Below are positions 15,217 through 22,320 of a DNA stretch of 25,556 nt, in pieces. Source of the DNA: DATJPD01 sp036394195 (GTDB taxonomy: Bacteria > Pseudomonadota > Alphaproteobacteria > CACIAM-22H2); NCBI GenBank assembly GCA_036394195.1, contig DASWFO010000079.1, positions 1 through 25,556 on the forward strand. The letters are read 5' to 3'. The notes beneath the pieces are model-generated. The model had not been told where the DNA came from, did no database searches, and saw only the letters and a program-made list of their open reading frames with translations. The first letter of the stretch is position 1. Each line of letters begins with the position of its first letter. Both the position numbers and the translations under genes were made by a program.

Positions 15217-16170
15217 TCAGGCGATCTTGGCGGCGGCGCGCACGCCGAGCGCCCGGGCGACCAGGTCGATGACCCGCTTGGTCGTGGCGCCGGAGGCGTC
15301 GTGGTTCGGGCTGAGCTCCAAGAGGTCGAAAGAGCCGAGGCAGCCGCTGGCGGCGATCGCCTCCATGCAGGTCGCGGCCTCGTCGAAGGTCGGGCCGTCA
15401 GGTTCCGCGAGGCCGACGCCGGGGGCGACGCTGGGGTCGAGGAAGTCGACGTCGAAGCTCACGTGCAGATGGCCGCCGCAGGCCCGCACCGGCTTCAGCG
15501 CCTCGGCGATCACCGCGCGCATGCCGCGCTTGCGCAAGTCGGTCATGCGGTAAACCCGCAGGCCCCGCACGCTGATCCGCGCCTCTTCGAGCGGATCGAC
15601 CGAGCGCACGCCGATATGGCTGACCCGGCCGACGTCGAGCATCGGCACGGCATGGCCGAGCCCGGTCAGCGCCGGATGGCCGTCGCCGGTCACCACCGCG
15701 ACGGGCATGCCGTAGAGAAAGCCGCTGGGCGAGGACTCCGCGGTGTTGAAATCGCCATGGGCGTCGAGCCACAGGATGAAGAGCGGCCGGCCGGCGGCCG
15801 CGCAATGGCGCGCCACGGCCGCGATCGACCCCATCGCCAGCGAGTGATCGCCGCCGAGCAGCAGCGGAAACTCGCCCGCCGCGAGTGCTGTCGCGACCTC
15901 GTCGCGGATCAACCGGCAATCGGCGGCGATCTCGTTGAGGTGATGGCAGCCGTCGACCGTGGCGCCTGGGCTGTTGGTCAGGCCGCGCACGTCGCCGCGA
16001 TCGACCACGGCGAAACGCCGCCGCAGTGTTTCGGCGATACCGGCTTCACGCAACGCTGCTGGACCGGCGGCGGCTCCTTTTCCGCCGGAACCGAGATCGA
16101 CGGGCGCGCCGATCAGGGCGACGCGCCGGTGAGAACCGGGACGCCGCTCAGAGGCAGGCTTGGACTTCAT
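15217..16170 (-). CDS. Arginase-like ureohydrolase with altered active site
   Basis: A 317-residue member of the arginase/agmatinase superfamily, which hydrolyses guanidino (or related) compounds with a binuclear Mn2+ centre. All metal ligands are present: His109 (GGDHS), Asp136, His138 and Asp140 (DAHGDFN), and Asp240 and Asp242 (SFDVDFLD). The overall layout is that of bacterial arginases. The catalytic loop, usually SGN-(V/L/I)-HG-(M/Q)-P, reads SGFLYGMP, so the proton-shuttle His is Tyr153. The usual GT-x-VPGG after the second metal motif reads GLAEPDG. These changes make true arginase activity doubtful; an unknown guanidino or amidino substrate is an alternative. It diverges from the ferredoxin/MBL gene (236-bp gap). 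Confidence 0.83.
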   Translation of the reverse strand: MKSKPASERRPGSHRRVALIGAPVDLGSGGKGAAAGPAALREAGIAETLRRRFAVVDRGDVRGLTNSPGATVDGCHHLNEIAADCRLIRDEVATALAAGEFPLLLGGDHSLAMGSIAAVARHCAAAGRPLFILWLDAHGDFNTAESSPSGFLYGMPVAVVTGDGHPALTGLGHAVPMLDVGRVSHIGVRSVDPLEEARISVRGLRVYRMTDLRKRGMRAVIAEALKPVRACGGHLHVSFDVDFLDPSVAPGVGLAEPDGPTFDEAATCMEAIAASGCLGSFDLLELSPNHDASGATTKRVIDLVARALGVRAAAKIA

Positions 16171-16405
16171 CGCCCCAGGACTTCATCGACAAAGCACGCG
16201 CTCCCGCGATGGATGACGATTTCGGAGTCCCCGACCTGTCGCGACCGATGTATGCGCTCGCGTCGGCAGCCGCAAGAAGTATCAGCCAGAGCGGTGAAAT
16301 TTCTCTTACTTTTTTCGCCGCTGCGGCGCGCTGCGGCACGCACGCCGTCCGAGTCGGCTCTTGCCCGCGGATCGCGGCGGCTTAAATATCGAGTCGCGAG
16401 ACACC

Positions 16406-17269
16406 ATGGCATCCCCCAAACGACGGCTGGCGGCGAACACGCCCGGCGACTTTTATGTCGATGCGAGCTGCATCGACTGCGGGACCTGCCGCGGCGTGGC
16501 CCCGGCGAGCTTCGCCGACGGTGCCAGCAACTCCTATGTCTACCGCCAGCCGCGCGGGACGGCGGAGCGTCGCCGCGCCGAGATGGCGCTGCTCGCCTGC
16601 CCGACCGGCTCGATCGGAAGCGTCGGCAAGCACGACCTCGGGGCCGCCGAGGCGTCGTTCCCGGAGCGCATCGACGCGAACGTCTATCACTGCGGGTACC
16701 ACGCGCGCGCCAGCTACGGGGCGGCGAGCTACCTGATCGTCCGGCCGGAGGGCAACGTTCTGACCGATTCACCGCGCTTCACGGCGCCGCTGGTGCGCCA
16801 GATCGAGGCGCTCGGCGGGGTGAAGTGGATATTCCTCACCCATCGCGACGACGTGGCCGACCATCGCCGCTTCCACGAGCATTTCGGCTGCACGCGGATC
16901 CTGCACGCCGACGACATCACGCGCGACACGAGGGACATCGAGTGGCCGCTGTCCGGCCGCGACCCGATCCCGCTGACGGACGACCTGCTGGCGATCCCCG
17001 TGCCCGGCCATACCAAGGGGTCGGTGTGCCTCCTCGACCGCGACACATATCTGTTCTCGGGCGATCACCTCGCGGGTGACCCGGAGCGTCAGCGTCTGAC
17101 GGCGTTTCGCGATGCGTGCTGGTACGACTGGGAGGAGCTGCGCCGCTCAATGGCGCGGCTGGCGGCCTATCGCTTCGAGTGGGTGCTGCCGGGACACGGG
17201 CGGCGCATCCATTTCGCAAGCCCGGTCATGCAAGCCAAGATGCAGGAGTGTCTCGCCCGCCTCGCCTGA
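16406..17269 (+). CDS. Ferredoxin domain fused to metallo-beta-lactamase fold hydrolase
   Basis: A 287-residue cytosolic fusion. Residues about 15-80 form a ferredoxin-like cluster domain: Cys22, Cys25, Cys28 (CIDCGTC) and Cys65-Pro66, which fits a single 3Fe-4S or 4Fe-4S cluster. Residues about 95-285 have the MBL fold. The first metal motif is LTHRDDVADH (His146, Asp148, Asp152, His153), a spaced-out variant of HxHxDH. It is followed by PVPGHTKGS (His202), SGDHLAG (Asp220) and LPGHGRRIH (His264). This suggests a hydrolase or thiol/persulfide-type enzyme wired to an iron-sulfur cluster; the substrate is unknown. The ATG at 16406 starts just before the ferredoxin domain. A T-rich patch at about 16305-16318 upstream may be part of a promoter. 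Confidence 0.85.
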   Translation: MASPKRRLAANTPGDFYVDASCIDCGTCRGVAPASFADGASNSYVYRQPRGTAERRRAEMALLACPTGSIGSVGKHDLGAAEASFPERIDANVYHCGYHARASYGAASYLIVRPEGNVLTDSPRFTAPLVRQIEALGGVKWIFLTHRDDVADHRRFHEHFGCTRILHADDITRDTRDIEWPLSGRDPIPLTDDLLAIPVPGHTKGSVCLLDRDTYLFSGDHLAGDPERQRLTAFRDACWYDWEELRRSMARLAAYRFEWVLPGHGRRIHFASPVMQAKMQECLARLA

Positions 17270-17308
17270 ACCCCGCGGCGCAAGGCGGTTGGCGTACGAA
17301 GCGCCGCC

Positions 17309-17500
17309 TCACATATTGGGCGAGAACGCGATCGCCGTGGAGCAGATGGCGAGCCACGTCGCCAGCACGATGCAGGCCCACCAGCCGAAATAGCGGCGGC
17401 GGTTCGGCACCCGGGCGACCTTCGGCTCGGTTCTGACCCGCCACGCCGAATAGGCCGCGGCGCAGGCCAGCGCGAACGCAAGGAACAGGTAACTATTCAC
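17309..17500 (-). CDS. Small two-helix membrane protein, unknown function
   Basis: A 63-residue protein starting at GTG 17500, with GAGG seven bases upstream. Residues about 3-20 and 39-58 are hydrophobic helices separated by a basic loop (RVRTEPKVARVPNRRRYFG), so both ends probably face the periplasm with the positive loop inside. The SPNM tail is short. It is convergent with the ferredoxin/MBL gene (39-bp gap). I do not recognise the family. The ribosome site and the membrane pattern support a real gene. Confidence 0.62.
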   Translation of the reverse strand: MNSYLFLAFALACAAAYSAWRVRTEPKVARVPNRRRYFGWWACIVLATWLAICSTAIAFSPNM

Positions 17501-17636
17501 GGTCGGACCTCATCTTGGCGGCACGTAAGTAGCGTACGAGCAGCAAGTTGTATGCCAACCCCTCCGCCCCTGCCGAAATACGCCGACCGGCCATCTGGTT
17601 AAGCCGGCAACCGACCGCTGAGCCGCCACAGCAAAT

Positions 17637-17662
17637 CGGGAGAGCCCATCCGGACTCTCCCG
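17637..17662 (-). terminator. Hairpin terminator of the glycine-zipper lipoprotein gene
   Basis: Perfect eight-base arms CGGGAGAG (17637-17644) and CTCTCCCG (17655-17662) surround a ten-base loop, 11 bp after the lipoprotein stop on the minus strand. On that strand the stem is followed by ATTTGC, a weak T-run, so it is plausible as an intrinsic terminator. Confidence 0.6.
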
Positions 17663-17672
17663 AGCTTAACTC

Positions 17673-17915
17673 TTACCTCCACGCCGGCCGGCCCAGGTTC
17701 ACGTCGTTGGGGCTGGTCAAGGCGCCGGTGCCGGCCCCGGCCGCCCCGCCGATCAGGGCGCCTTCAGCCGGGTGGCCCGCGATCGCGCCGCCGGCCGCAC
17801 CGGCGCCGGCCCCGATGGCGGCGCCGGACAGAGCACGGTCGCCCCGGTTGTAACCACAGTTGGCGAGCGCCACCACGGCCAGGGCGGCCATCGAGATGAG
17901 GCTGATGCGTTTCAT
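17673..17915 (-). CDS. Glycine-zipper outer-membrane lipoprotein (small)
   Basis: An 80-residue predicted lipoprotein. The signal sequence ends in a VALANC lipobox (Cys20). The mature part has a glycine/alanine-rich stretch (about 31-65, GAAIGAGAGAAGGAIAGHPA and GALIGGAAGAGTGA) that fits a glycine-zipper membrane hairpin. Proteins of this kind anchor in the outer membrane and are often envelope-stress induced. A strong GAGGAG ribosome site precedes the ATG at 17915. A candidate EcfG-type promoter lies about 60 bp further upstream (17985-18009), and a hairpin follows the stop. The 5' region is shared with the divergent 70-residue lipoprotein gene. Confidence 0.82.
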   Translation of the reverse strand: MKRISLISMAALAVVALANCGYNRGDRALSGAAIGAGAGAAGGAIAGHPAEGALIGGAAGAGTGALTSPNDVNLGRPAWR

Positions 17916-17984
17916 GGTCGATATCTCCTCGAAATATGGCGATGCCGGGCGCCGCCTTCTGGCGGCCTCGCGGCAACTGTGAAC

Positions 17985-18009
17985 AACCGCCGCTATTTAC
18001 CAATGTTCC
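17985..18009 (-). promoter_or_regulatory. Candidate EcfG (general stress sigma) promoter
   Basis: On the minus strand, GGAAC (18009-18005) and GGTT (17988-17985) are separated by 16 bases. The alphaproteobacterial EcfG consensus is GGAAC-N16/17-CGTT, so eight of nine positions match. It would give a leader of roughly 60-65 nt before the glycine-zipper lipoprotein. Confidence 0.5.
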
Positions 18010-18089
18010 GTGATGCGACGTCGCAATGCGGCGCATCGGTACCGCGCACGCGGTTCGTCACACAACTCACACGAAGCGCGGCGAGGCGG

Positions 18090-18114
18090 TGAACAAACTT
18101 GAGCCGAGATCGTT
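18090..18114 (+). promoter_or_regulatory. Candidate EcfG-type promoter, divergent partner
   Basis: TGAAC (18090-18094) and CGTT (18111-18114) are 16 bases apart, one mismatch from the GGAAC-N16/17-CGTT consensus. It faces the 70-residue lipoprotein gene and would give a leader of about 55-60 nt. It is weaker than the minus-strand site because the first base of the -35 differs. Confidence 0.38.
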
Positions 18115-18177
18115 GATGTCCTGGGGTGCACGCAACACGGTGCCGACACCGCCCTAGCCTTCACTGCCGGGACGTCC

Positions 18178-18390
18178 ATGAAAATTCTTTATGCTTTGCC
18201 GATTGCGTTGCTGCTGGCCGGCTGCGTTTCGTACAGCTCCACATCCAAGGGCGGCCCGCCTCCGCCGGTTACAGCCACGGGCAGACTCTGCGTGTTCGCC
18301 GGCCAGACGTATTCGCCGGGGGCGCGTGTCATGCCTGCCAACGGTCCGTCCCTGGAATGCAATCGCGACGGGAACTGGCGCGCCTACTGA
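18178..18390 (+). CDS. Small Cys-containing lipoprotein, DUF1496-like
   Basis: A 70-residue predicted lipoprotein. The signal sequence MKILYALPIALLLAGC has an LAGC lipobox (Cys16). After a Ser/Pro linker the mature core has RLCVFAGQTYSPGARV...SLECNRDGNWRAY, with two cysteines (38 and 61) that could form a disulfide in the periplasm. The C-x-(Y/F)-x-G-x-x-Y-x-x-G-A...C pattern resembles the small DUF1496 family; that resemblance is from memory and unchecked. It diverges from the glycine-zipper gene across a 262-bp region that holds two candidate EcfG boxes. It is convergent with the lipoprotein pair downstream. Confidence 0.75.
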   Translation: MKILYALPIALLLAGCVSYSSTSKGGPPPPVTATGRLCVFAGQTYSPGARVMPANGPSLECNRDGNWRAY

Positions 18391-18428
18391 GGGCGAGCAT
18401 CAGCAACCGTCAGACGGCTGTTCGCAGG

Positions 18429-18713
18429 TCAATAGCCAGGCGCAGCGGGCGCGACCGGGACTGCGGCGACCGTCGCCGGTCCGCTGCAGGTATAAATCGC
18501 GGTATTGCCGCTGTAGCTGCGCAGCCGCGCGCCGCGGCGGTACTCCTGCTGGCAGTATTGCAGCGCCCGTATATTCGTCGCATTCGCCTCGGTGACGTCT
18601 CCGCCGACGATGCGGTACGCAATCGTGGGCTGCGCCGTCGAGCACGCCGCGAGCGCGGCCAGCATTGTCACCGCGGATAAGGCGATGAACCTCCGCCCGG
18701 GGTACGTACGCAT
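18429..18713 (-). CDS. Small lipoprotein, tandem paralogue A
   Basis: A 94-residue predicted lipoprotein of unknown function. The lipobox LAAC is at Cys24. The mature core has AYRIVGGDVTEANATNIRALQYCQQ, then RRGARLRSYSGNTAIYTCSG, and a Pro/Ala/Val tail. Cys54 and Cys76 could form a disulfide. The start ATG at 18713 has GGAGG nine bases upstream; I reject a longer frame that begins further upstream without one. The gene downstream of paralogue B on the same strand (96-bp gap) has the same core, so they arose by duplication. They are probably co-transcribed. No separate promoter was recognised for A. Confidence 0.8.
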   Translation of the reverse strand: MRTYPGRRFIALSAVTMLAALAACSTAQPTIAYRIVGGDVTEANATNIRALQYCQQEYRRGARLRSYSGNTAIYTCSGPATVAAVPVAPAAPGY

Positions 18714-18809
18714 AGGCTGTCCTCCATCGAGAGTTCCGCTCGGACAGGGGCGTGCGCCTGACGGCCGCATCCGCGGCCATCAGGACGCCCGTGCTGCTCG
18801 TGTCGCGGC

Positions 18810-19097
18810 TCAGTAGCGCGGATAGACCGGTGCCGGCGCTGGCGCCACCGGCGTGCCCGGTACCGCGGCCGTCGCCGAACCGCTGCACTCATAGGTCGCG
18901 GTGTTGCCGGCGTAGCTCACCATCCGCGCGCCGCGGCCATACCGCTGGCAATAGTTCATGGCCTTCGCGTTGGCATCGGAGATGTCGCTGCCGATCACGC
19001 GGTACGAGACCGTCGGCGGGGTTTCGTCGACACGCGGTGTACAAGCCGCTACCGCGGCGAGCGCCAACACCGCCGATAAAGCTATAGGCATACGCAT
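18810..19097 (-). CDS. Small lipoprotein, tandem paralogue B
   Basis: A 95-residue predicted lipoprotein; lipobox VAAC at Cys19. Its core SYRVIGSDISDANAKAMNYCQ and RGARMVSYAGNTATYECSG aligns with that of paralogue A, including both cysteines (50 and 71). The tail is Pro/Ala-rich and ends in PRY. The ATG at 19097 has GGAGGACGG upstream; the Met at residue 3 is an alternative start. The leader sequence GGAGGAC(G/A)GCC is nearly the same as that before paralogue A, which suggests that the ribosome site was duplicated along with the gene. A candidate EcfG box is about 65-85 bp upstream. Confidence 0.8.
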   Translation of the reverse strand: MRMPIALSAVLALAAVAACTPRVDETPPTVSYRVIGSDISDANAKAMNYCQRYGRGARMVSYAGNTATYECSGSATAAVPGTPVAPAPAPVYPRY

Positions 19098-19159
19098 GGG
19101 CCGTCCTCCGTGATCAGGATTATGTTGGCGCGCACAGCCGCGCGCCGAATCCCTGAATC

Positions 19160-19184
19160 AATGCCTGAGACGTATGTGGGTTCC
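19160..19184 (-). promoter_or_regulatory. Weak candidate EcfG-type promoter before the lipoprotein pair
   Basis: GGAAC (19184-19180) is followed on the minus strand after 16 bases by CATT (19163-19160), one mismatch from CGTT. The distance to the ATG at 19097 (about 63 bases) is like that of the glycine-zipper gene. On its own the match would be unremarkable. Confidence 0.35.
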
Positions 19185-19427
19185 GGAGGATTACCCGCTC
19201 GAGGCCGGTTGATCGGGCCGGTGTCGAGCGGGCCGTTTTGTATTTTGCGATCGCACCCGGGGTCGTCCCAGCGCCGATCGCCGTGCTAACCGCGGGATCA
19301 TGCTCGCCCGGGTTGAACATCCGGTTAAGAGCGCCCTCAGGGATTCTACGTAACTTTGCGACGACTGCGGCGCAAAAGAATTCGATTCGCCCCGTCATCG
19401 CAGGCGAATTAGGCCGCTAAGACGCTC
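19185..19427. other. Stretch without a convincing gene (part of 19098-19681)
   Basis: Between the lipoprotein pair and the antiporter, 584 bp hold no confident gene. This part has lower codon-position bias. The one long minus-strand frame (19120-19398) uses rare codons such as AGA, TTA and GTA and has no ribosome site. No tRNA, terminator hairpin or repeat was recognised. Confidence 0.5.
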
Positions 19428-19625
19428 TTAAGCCAAGCCAACCGGTTGCCGCGGCCCCGGGATGAGACCGGTGTCCGGCCGCAGCTCGAAGCTGTTATCG
19501 GCATAGCCTTCGCGCGCGGCGACCCAGCCATCCCGGACGCTCGGCACCAGCGGCGCCAGCGTCCCTTCCGCAGCAACGAGGGCGCGATCGCTCGCGCTGT
19601 CGTCCGGCTCGTCAAAGATCTGCAT
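19428..19625 (-). CDS. Possible small acidic protein, unknown
   Basis: A 65-residue frame, MQIFDEPDDSASDRALVAAE at the start and GPRQPVGLA at the end. About 80% of its third codon positions are G or C, like neighbouring real genes, and the peptide has a natural, acidic composition. No good ribosome site is visible and no family is recognised. It lies 56 bp after the antiporter stop on the same strand and might be a downstream cistron. It could be a chance frame. Confidence 0.38.
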   Translation of the reverse strand: MQIFDEPDDSASDRALVAAEGTLAPLVPSVRDGWVAAREGYADNSFELRPDTGLIPGPRQPVGLA

Positions 19626-19681
19626 ACACAGGTCAACAGCCAGGGGCGGCCGGTGTTCCCGGGATCGGTGACGCGCCTCGC

Positions 19682-21283
19682 TCAGCCCGCCCGATCCGCG
19701 CCCGCGACGCGGATCTCGTCGAAATCGAGCTCGCGCAGCAGGGCTTGCAGCGTCTCGTCGCTGATCTCGTCGTCACGGTGCAGCTTGACCAGCCGCCGCC
19801 GTGCCGCCCGGATCGCGGCCAGGCGAAGGAGGCGCCGCTTGTTCTCGGCCGCGGGCGGGGCAGCCGTGTCGGCGGTCCCGTGGGCTTCCATCTCGGCCAG
19901 CGGCCCTGCAAATTCGGCGCGGACGCGCTCGACGACCCGGGCCGGCAATTTTTCATGCTCGGCCAGCCGGTCAACCTCGGCCACCGCGGCGTGCGCCATC
20001 TTGATGCGCGCCAACTGCTCCTCGGCACCGGCGTCGGCCTTCACCAGGCCATCGTAACCCAGCACCCGCAGGACGAACGGCAGGCTGAGACCCTGGACGA
20101 CGAGCGTCGTCACGATCACGGCGAAGGTCAGGAAGATCAGCAGATCGCGCTCGGGAAACGGCCGGCCGTCCGGCAGCGCGAGCGGCAGCGCCATGGCGAC
20201 CGCCAGCGAAACGATGCCGCGCAGGCCGACATACGAGAGGACCGCGACGGCCCGCAGCGGCGGCGCCGGGTCGTGCTTCTGCAGATACGGGCTGAGCGCG
20301 CGCGGGAGGTAGGTGACGGGAAAGACCCAGGCGACGCGCGCCAGGATCGTGGCGAGGCCGATCGCCGCCGCGTAGGCGAACAGGGCCGGCCATGAGAACG
20401 CGGTGAGCCGATGGACGATCGGCGGCAGCTGCAGCCCCATAACGGTGAAGATCAGGCTGTTGAGGAAGAATACGATCGCGTCCCACATCGCGCGGGTGCG
20501 CTGCCGCGTCTCGGCCGAGATCACCGACGGGCTTTCGCGGGCGCGCCACATGCCGACGGAGACCACGGCGAGCACGCCCGACACGCCGACGGCTTCCGCC
20601 ACCCAGTAGCTGATGAACGGCACGGTCAGCGACAGCATCGTCTCGGACAGGGTGTCGCTGAGCAGCTGGTGGAGCCGGATCGAACCCCAGCCGAGGACCA
20701 GGCCGACCGCGACGCCGCCCGCTGCCACGAGGGCGAACTGACCCACGGCGGCGCCGAAGGAGAAGGCGCCGGTCATCAGCGCGGCGAGGGCGAATCTGTA
20801 GAGGATGAGGGCGGTCGCGTCGTTGACCAGGCTTTCGCCCTCGATCAGAGCCACCAGGCGCGGCGGCAGGTTCAGCCGGTGCAGGATGGCGGTGGCCGCG
20901 ACGGCGTCCGGCGGCGACACGATGGCGCCCAGCACGAACGCCGCCGCCCAGGGCAGTTCCGGAATCAGCGCCTTGCTCACCAAGCCGACGATGATCGTGG
21001 TGAAGGTGACCAGGGCGATCGCCAGCCCGACGATCGGGCGCAGATTGGCGCGGAAGTCGTGCCAGCGCCCGAACAGCGAGGCGTGATAAAGGATCGGCGG
21101 CAGGAAGACGCCGAAGACGATGGCGGGATCGAGCTCCACCGACGGCAATCCCGGCACGAAGCCGAGGCCCAGCCCGCCGATGGTCAGCGCGATCGGATAC
21201 GGAATGCCGATGCGGCGCGCGATGACGCCGAGCGCCATCGCGGCGAGCAATAACAGGACGACGATCTGGACGGCGTCGAACAC
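19682..21283 (-). CDS. Na+/H+ antiporter, CPA1 family
   Basis: An inner-membrane monovalent cation/proton antiporter of 533 residues, for pH and salt balance. About twelve hydrophobic helices fill residues 1-420. The ion-binding region has GAIVSPPDAVAATAIL (about 119-134) and EGESLVNDATALILYRFA (148-165), with Asp126 and the Asn154-Asp155 pair expected in electroneutral CPA1 exchangers. A charged cytosolic tail (about 430-533, ending EISDETLQALLRELDFDEIR) follows, as in the YjcE/NhaP-type bacterial subgroup. The start is GTG at 21283 with GGAGCGG upstream. The gene appears to stand alone; the 168 bp before it show no clear promoter. Whether it prefers Na+ or K+ cannot be told from sequence. 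Confidence 0.92.
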   Translation of the reverse strand: MFDAVQIVVLLLLAAMALGVIARRIGIPYPIALTIGGLGLGFVPGLPSVELDPAIVFGVFLPPILYHASLFGRWHDFRANLRPIVGLAIALVTFTTIIVGLVSKALIPELPWAAAFVLGAIVSPPDAVAATAILHRLNLPPRLVALIEGESLVNDATALILYRFALAALMTGAFSFGAAVGQFALVAAGGVAVGLVLGWGSIRLHQLLSDTLSETMLSLTVPFISYWVAEAVGVSGVLAVVSVGMWRARESPSVISAETRQRTRAMWDAIVFFLNSLIFTVMGLQLPPIVHRLTAFSWPALFAYAAAIGLATILARVAWVFPVTYLPRALSPYLQKHDPAPPLRAVAVLSYVGLRGIVSLAVAMALPLALPDGRPFPERDLLIFLTFAVIVTTLVVQGLSLPFVLRVLGYDGLVKADAGAEEQLARIKMAHAAVAEVDRLAEHEKLPARVVERVRAEFAGPLAEMEAHGTADTAAPPAAENKRRLLRLAAIRAARRRLVKLHRDDEISDETLQALLRELDFDEIRVAGADRAG

Positions 21284-21451
21284 GAGGCTGGACCGCTCCC
21301 GAGTGGGTGGCGATCACCCGTAGCCGATTGCATGACCGCCAACAAGGGCGGCGGCGCTGAATTTCGGTGGCGAACCCTACTGGAAGCGATGAGTCTCCGA
21401 GGCGGGTTCGCTAAGCTCGGCCGAGCACTGGTTTCGCTCGACGGGTGGCGC

Positions 21452-21829
21452 TCATGAAGGCTTTATGACCCGCACATCGCTGGCCCGTTGAAGAAGATCG
21501 AGCATCTGGGCCGCCGCCTGGGTGGTCAGCGGATGATGGGTGAAGCCCGGCCGTGGAGAGATATAGGCCGCCATTTCGCGACCAAGCTCGAGCTGCCGAT
21601 CGGATGCTTCTGCGAGCAATGCGATCATCAAGTTTTCCAGCGCGATCACGCGAACGCGGAGCTGCACCAACTCCGTATTGGTCAATTCAGGGATGTCGGA
21701 TCGCGCTTCGCCGGAAATTAAGCCCCCTTGCCGTCGGCCAGCTCCCGCGCCGCCTTCGTTATCCCATCTCGAAAGGGCCATTTGGCGCTGCTGTGAAGCG
21801 TCTAAAGATTGCGGCATTCTATCGGGCAT
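21452..21829 (-). CDS. Hypothetical protein, helical
   Basis: A 125-residue protein that I do not recognise. The ATG at 21829 has GAGG about nine bases upstream (AAGAGGCCTCCT), which is why I prefer it over a longer frame. The N-terminal 45 residues are polar and Gly/Arg-rich. The rest is predicted helical, with a leucine-rich heptad-like stretch (ELTNTELVQLRVRVIALENL, then MIALLAEASDRQLELGREM), so a coiled-coil dimer is possible. It has no signal peptide. It is followed at 168 bp by nothing but the antiporter start on the same strand. Confidence 0.65.
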   Translation of the reverse strand: MPDRMPQSLDASQQRQMALSRWDNEGGAGAGRRQGGLISGEARSDIPELTNTELVQLRVRVIALENLMIALLAEASDRQLELGREMAAYISPRPGFTHHPLTTQAAAQMLDLLQRASDVRVIKPS

Positions 21830-21879
21830 AGGAGGCCTCTTAAAACAGGGGCGCGAGAGCGGGTCGGCCCGCGATAAGG

Positions 21880-22131
21880 TCAAGTCGCTGCCGGCCGACC
21901 CCGCGCCGGCGCTTCCGGGCTCAGGTGGTATTTCCGTGCGAACTCGCTTTCGGGGAACCGGCGCGCGGCGGTCGCGACCAGCCAAGTCTCGGCATCGCGC
22001 CAAGTCTTGAGGCCATCGGCACTGGCCGGGTAACCGTCGATCTCGTTACCGAGGCGGACGCACCATTCGCCCTTGATCAGTTCGACAAGGAAGTCGATAC
22101 CGCTGGATTGCAGGTCATCGAACAGGTCCAT
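21880..22131 (-). CDS. Small hypothetical protein
   Basis: An 83-residue soluble protein that I do not recognise. It starts MDLFDDLQSSGIDFLVELIK and has three Trp (in GEWCVRL, KTWRDAE and ETWLVAT), which is a natural-looking composition. A GGAAC-TACC-GTTCC inverted repeat (plus strand GGAACGGTAGTTCC, 22146-22159) lies 15-28 bases before the ATG. No ribosome site is obvious. The next gene on the same strand begins 50 bp downstream. Confidence 0.6.
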   Translation of the reverse strand: MDLFDDLQSSGIDFLVELIKGEWCVRLGNEIDGYPASADGLKTWRDAETWLVATAARRFPESEFARKYHLSPEAPARGRPAAT

Positions 22132-22320
22132 GCGGAAGCAACAGCGGAACGGTAGTTCCGGTTCCTAGAGAAGCCGCAGCAGCAGCTCGAGCACTGGGCG
22201 CCGGCGGTGCGGCGCCCGGGCTGGCTGATCAGTGTTGCAGAGGAGCGCCGTCGCCTATGGAGATTGTGGGACGACGCTAGATGCAGTCACCGGAATCGTG
22301 CAAAACCTCCGGTGGGCGGG

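Noticed and set aside
19120..19398. Minus-strand frame of 92 codons
   Set aside because: Rare codons (AGA, TTA, GTA), no ribosome site, and overlap with the candidate promoter of the lipoprotein pair. It reads as noncoding.
18426..19640. Near-identical CCTGGCT(A/G)TTGACCTG(C/T)G on the minus strand at about 18425-18442 and 19621-19638, as if a third lipoprotein C-terminus remained
   Set aside because: Only about 18 bases are shared, and the region before the second copy is the antiporter gene, so there is no paralogue body to which it could belong. Probably chance.
22146..22165. Two GGAAC boxes (minus strand) before the 83-aa gene as an EcfG promoter
   Set aside because: The best pairing (GGAAC-N17-TGTT) would start transcription at or beside the ATG, leaving no leader; kept only as an inverted repeat in the gene entry.
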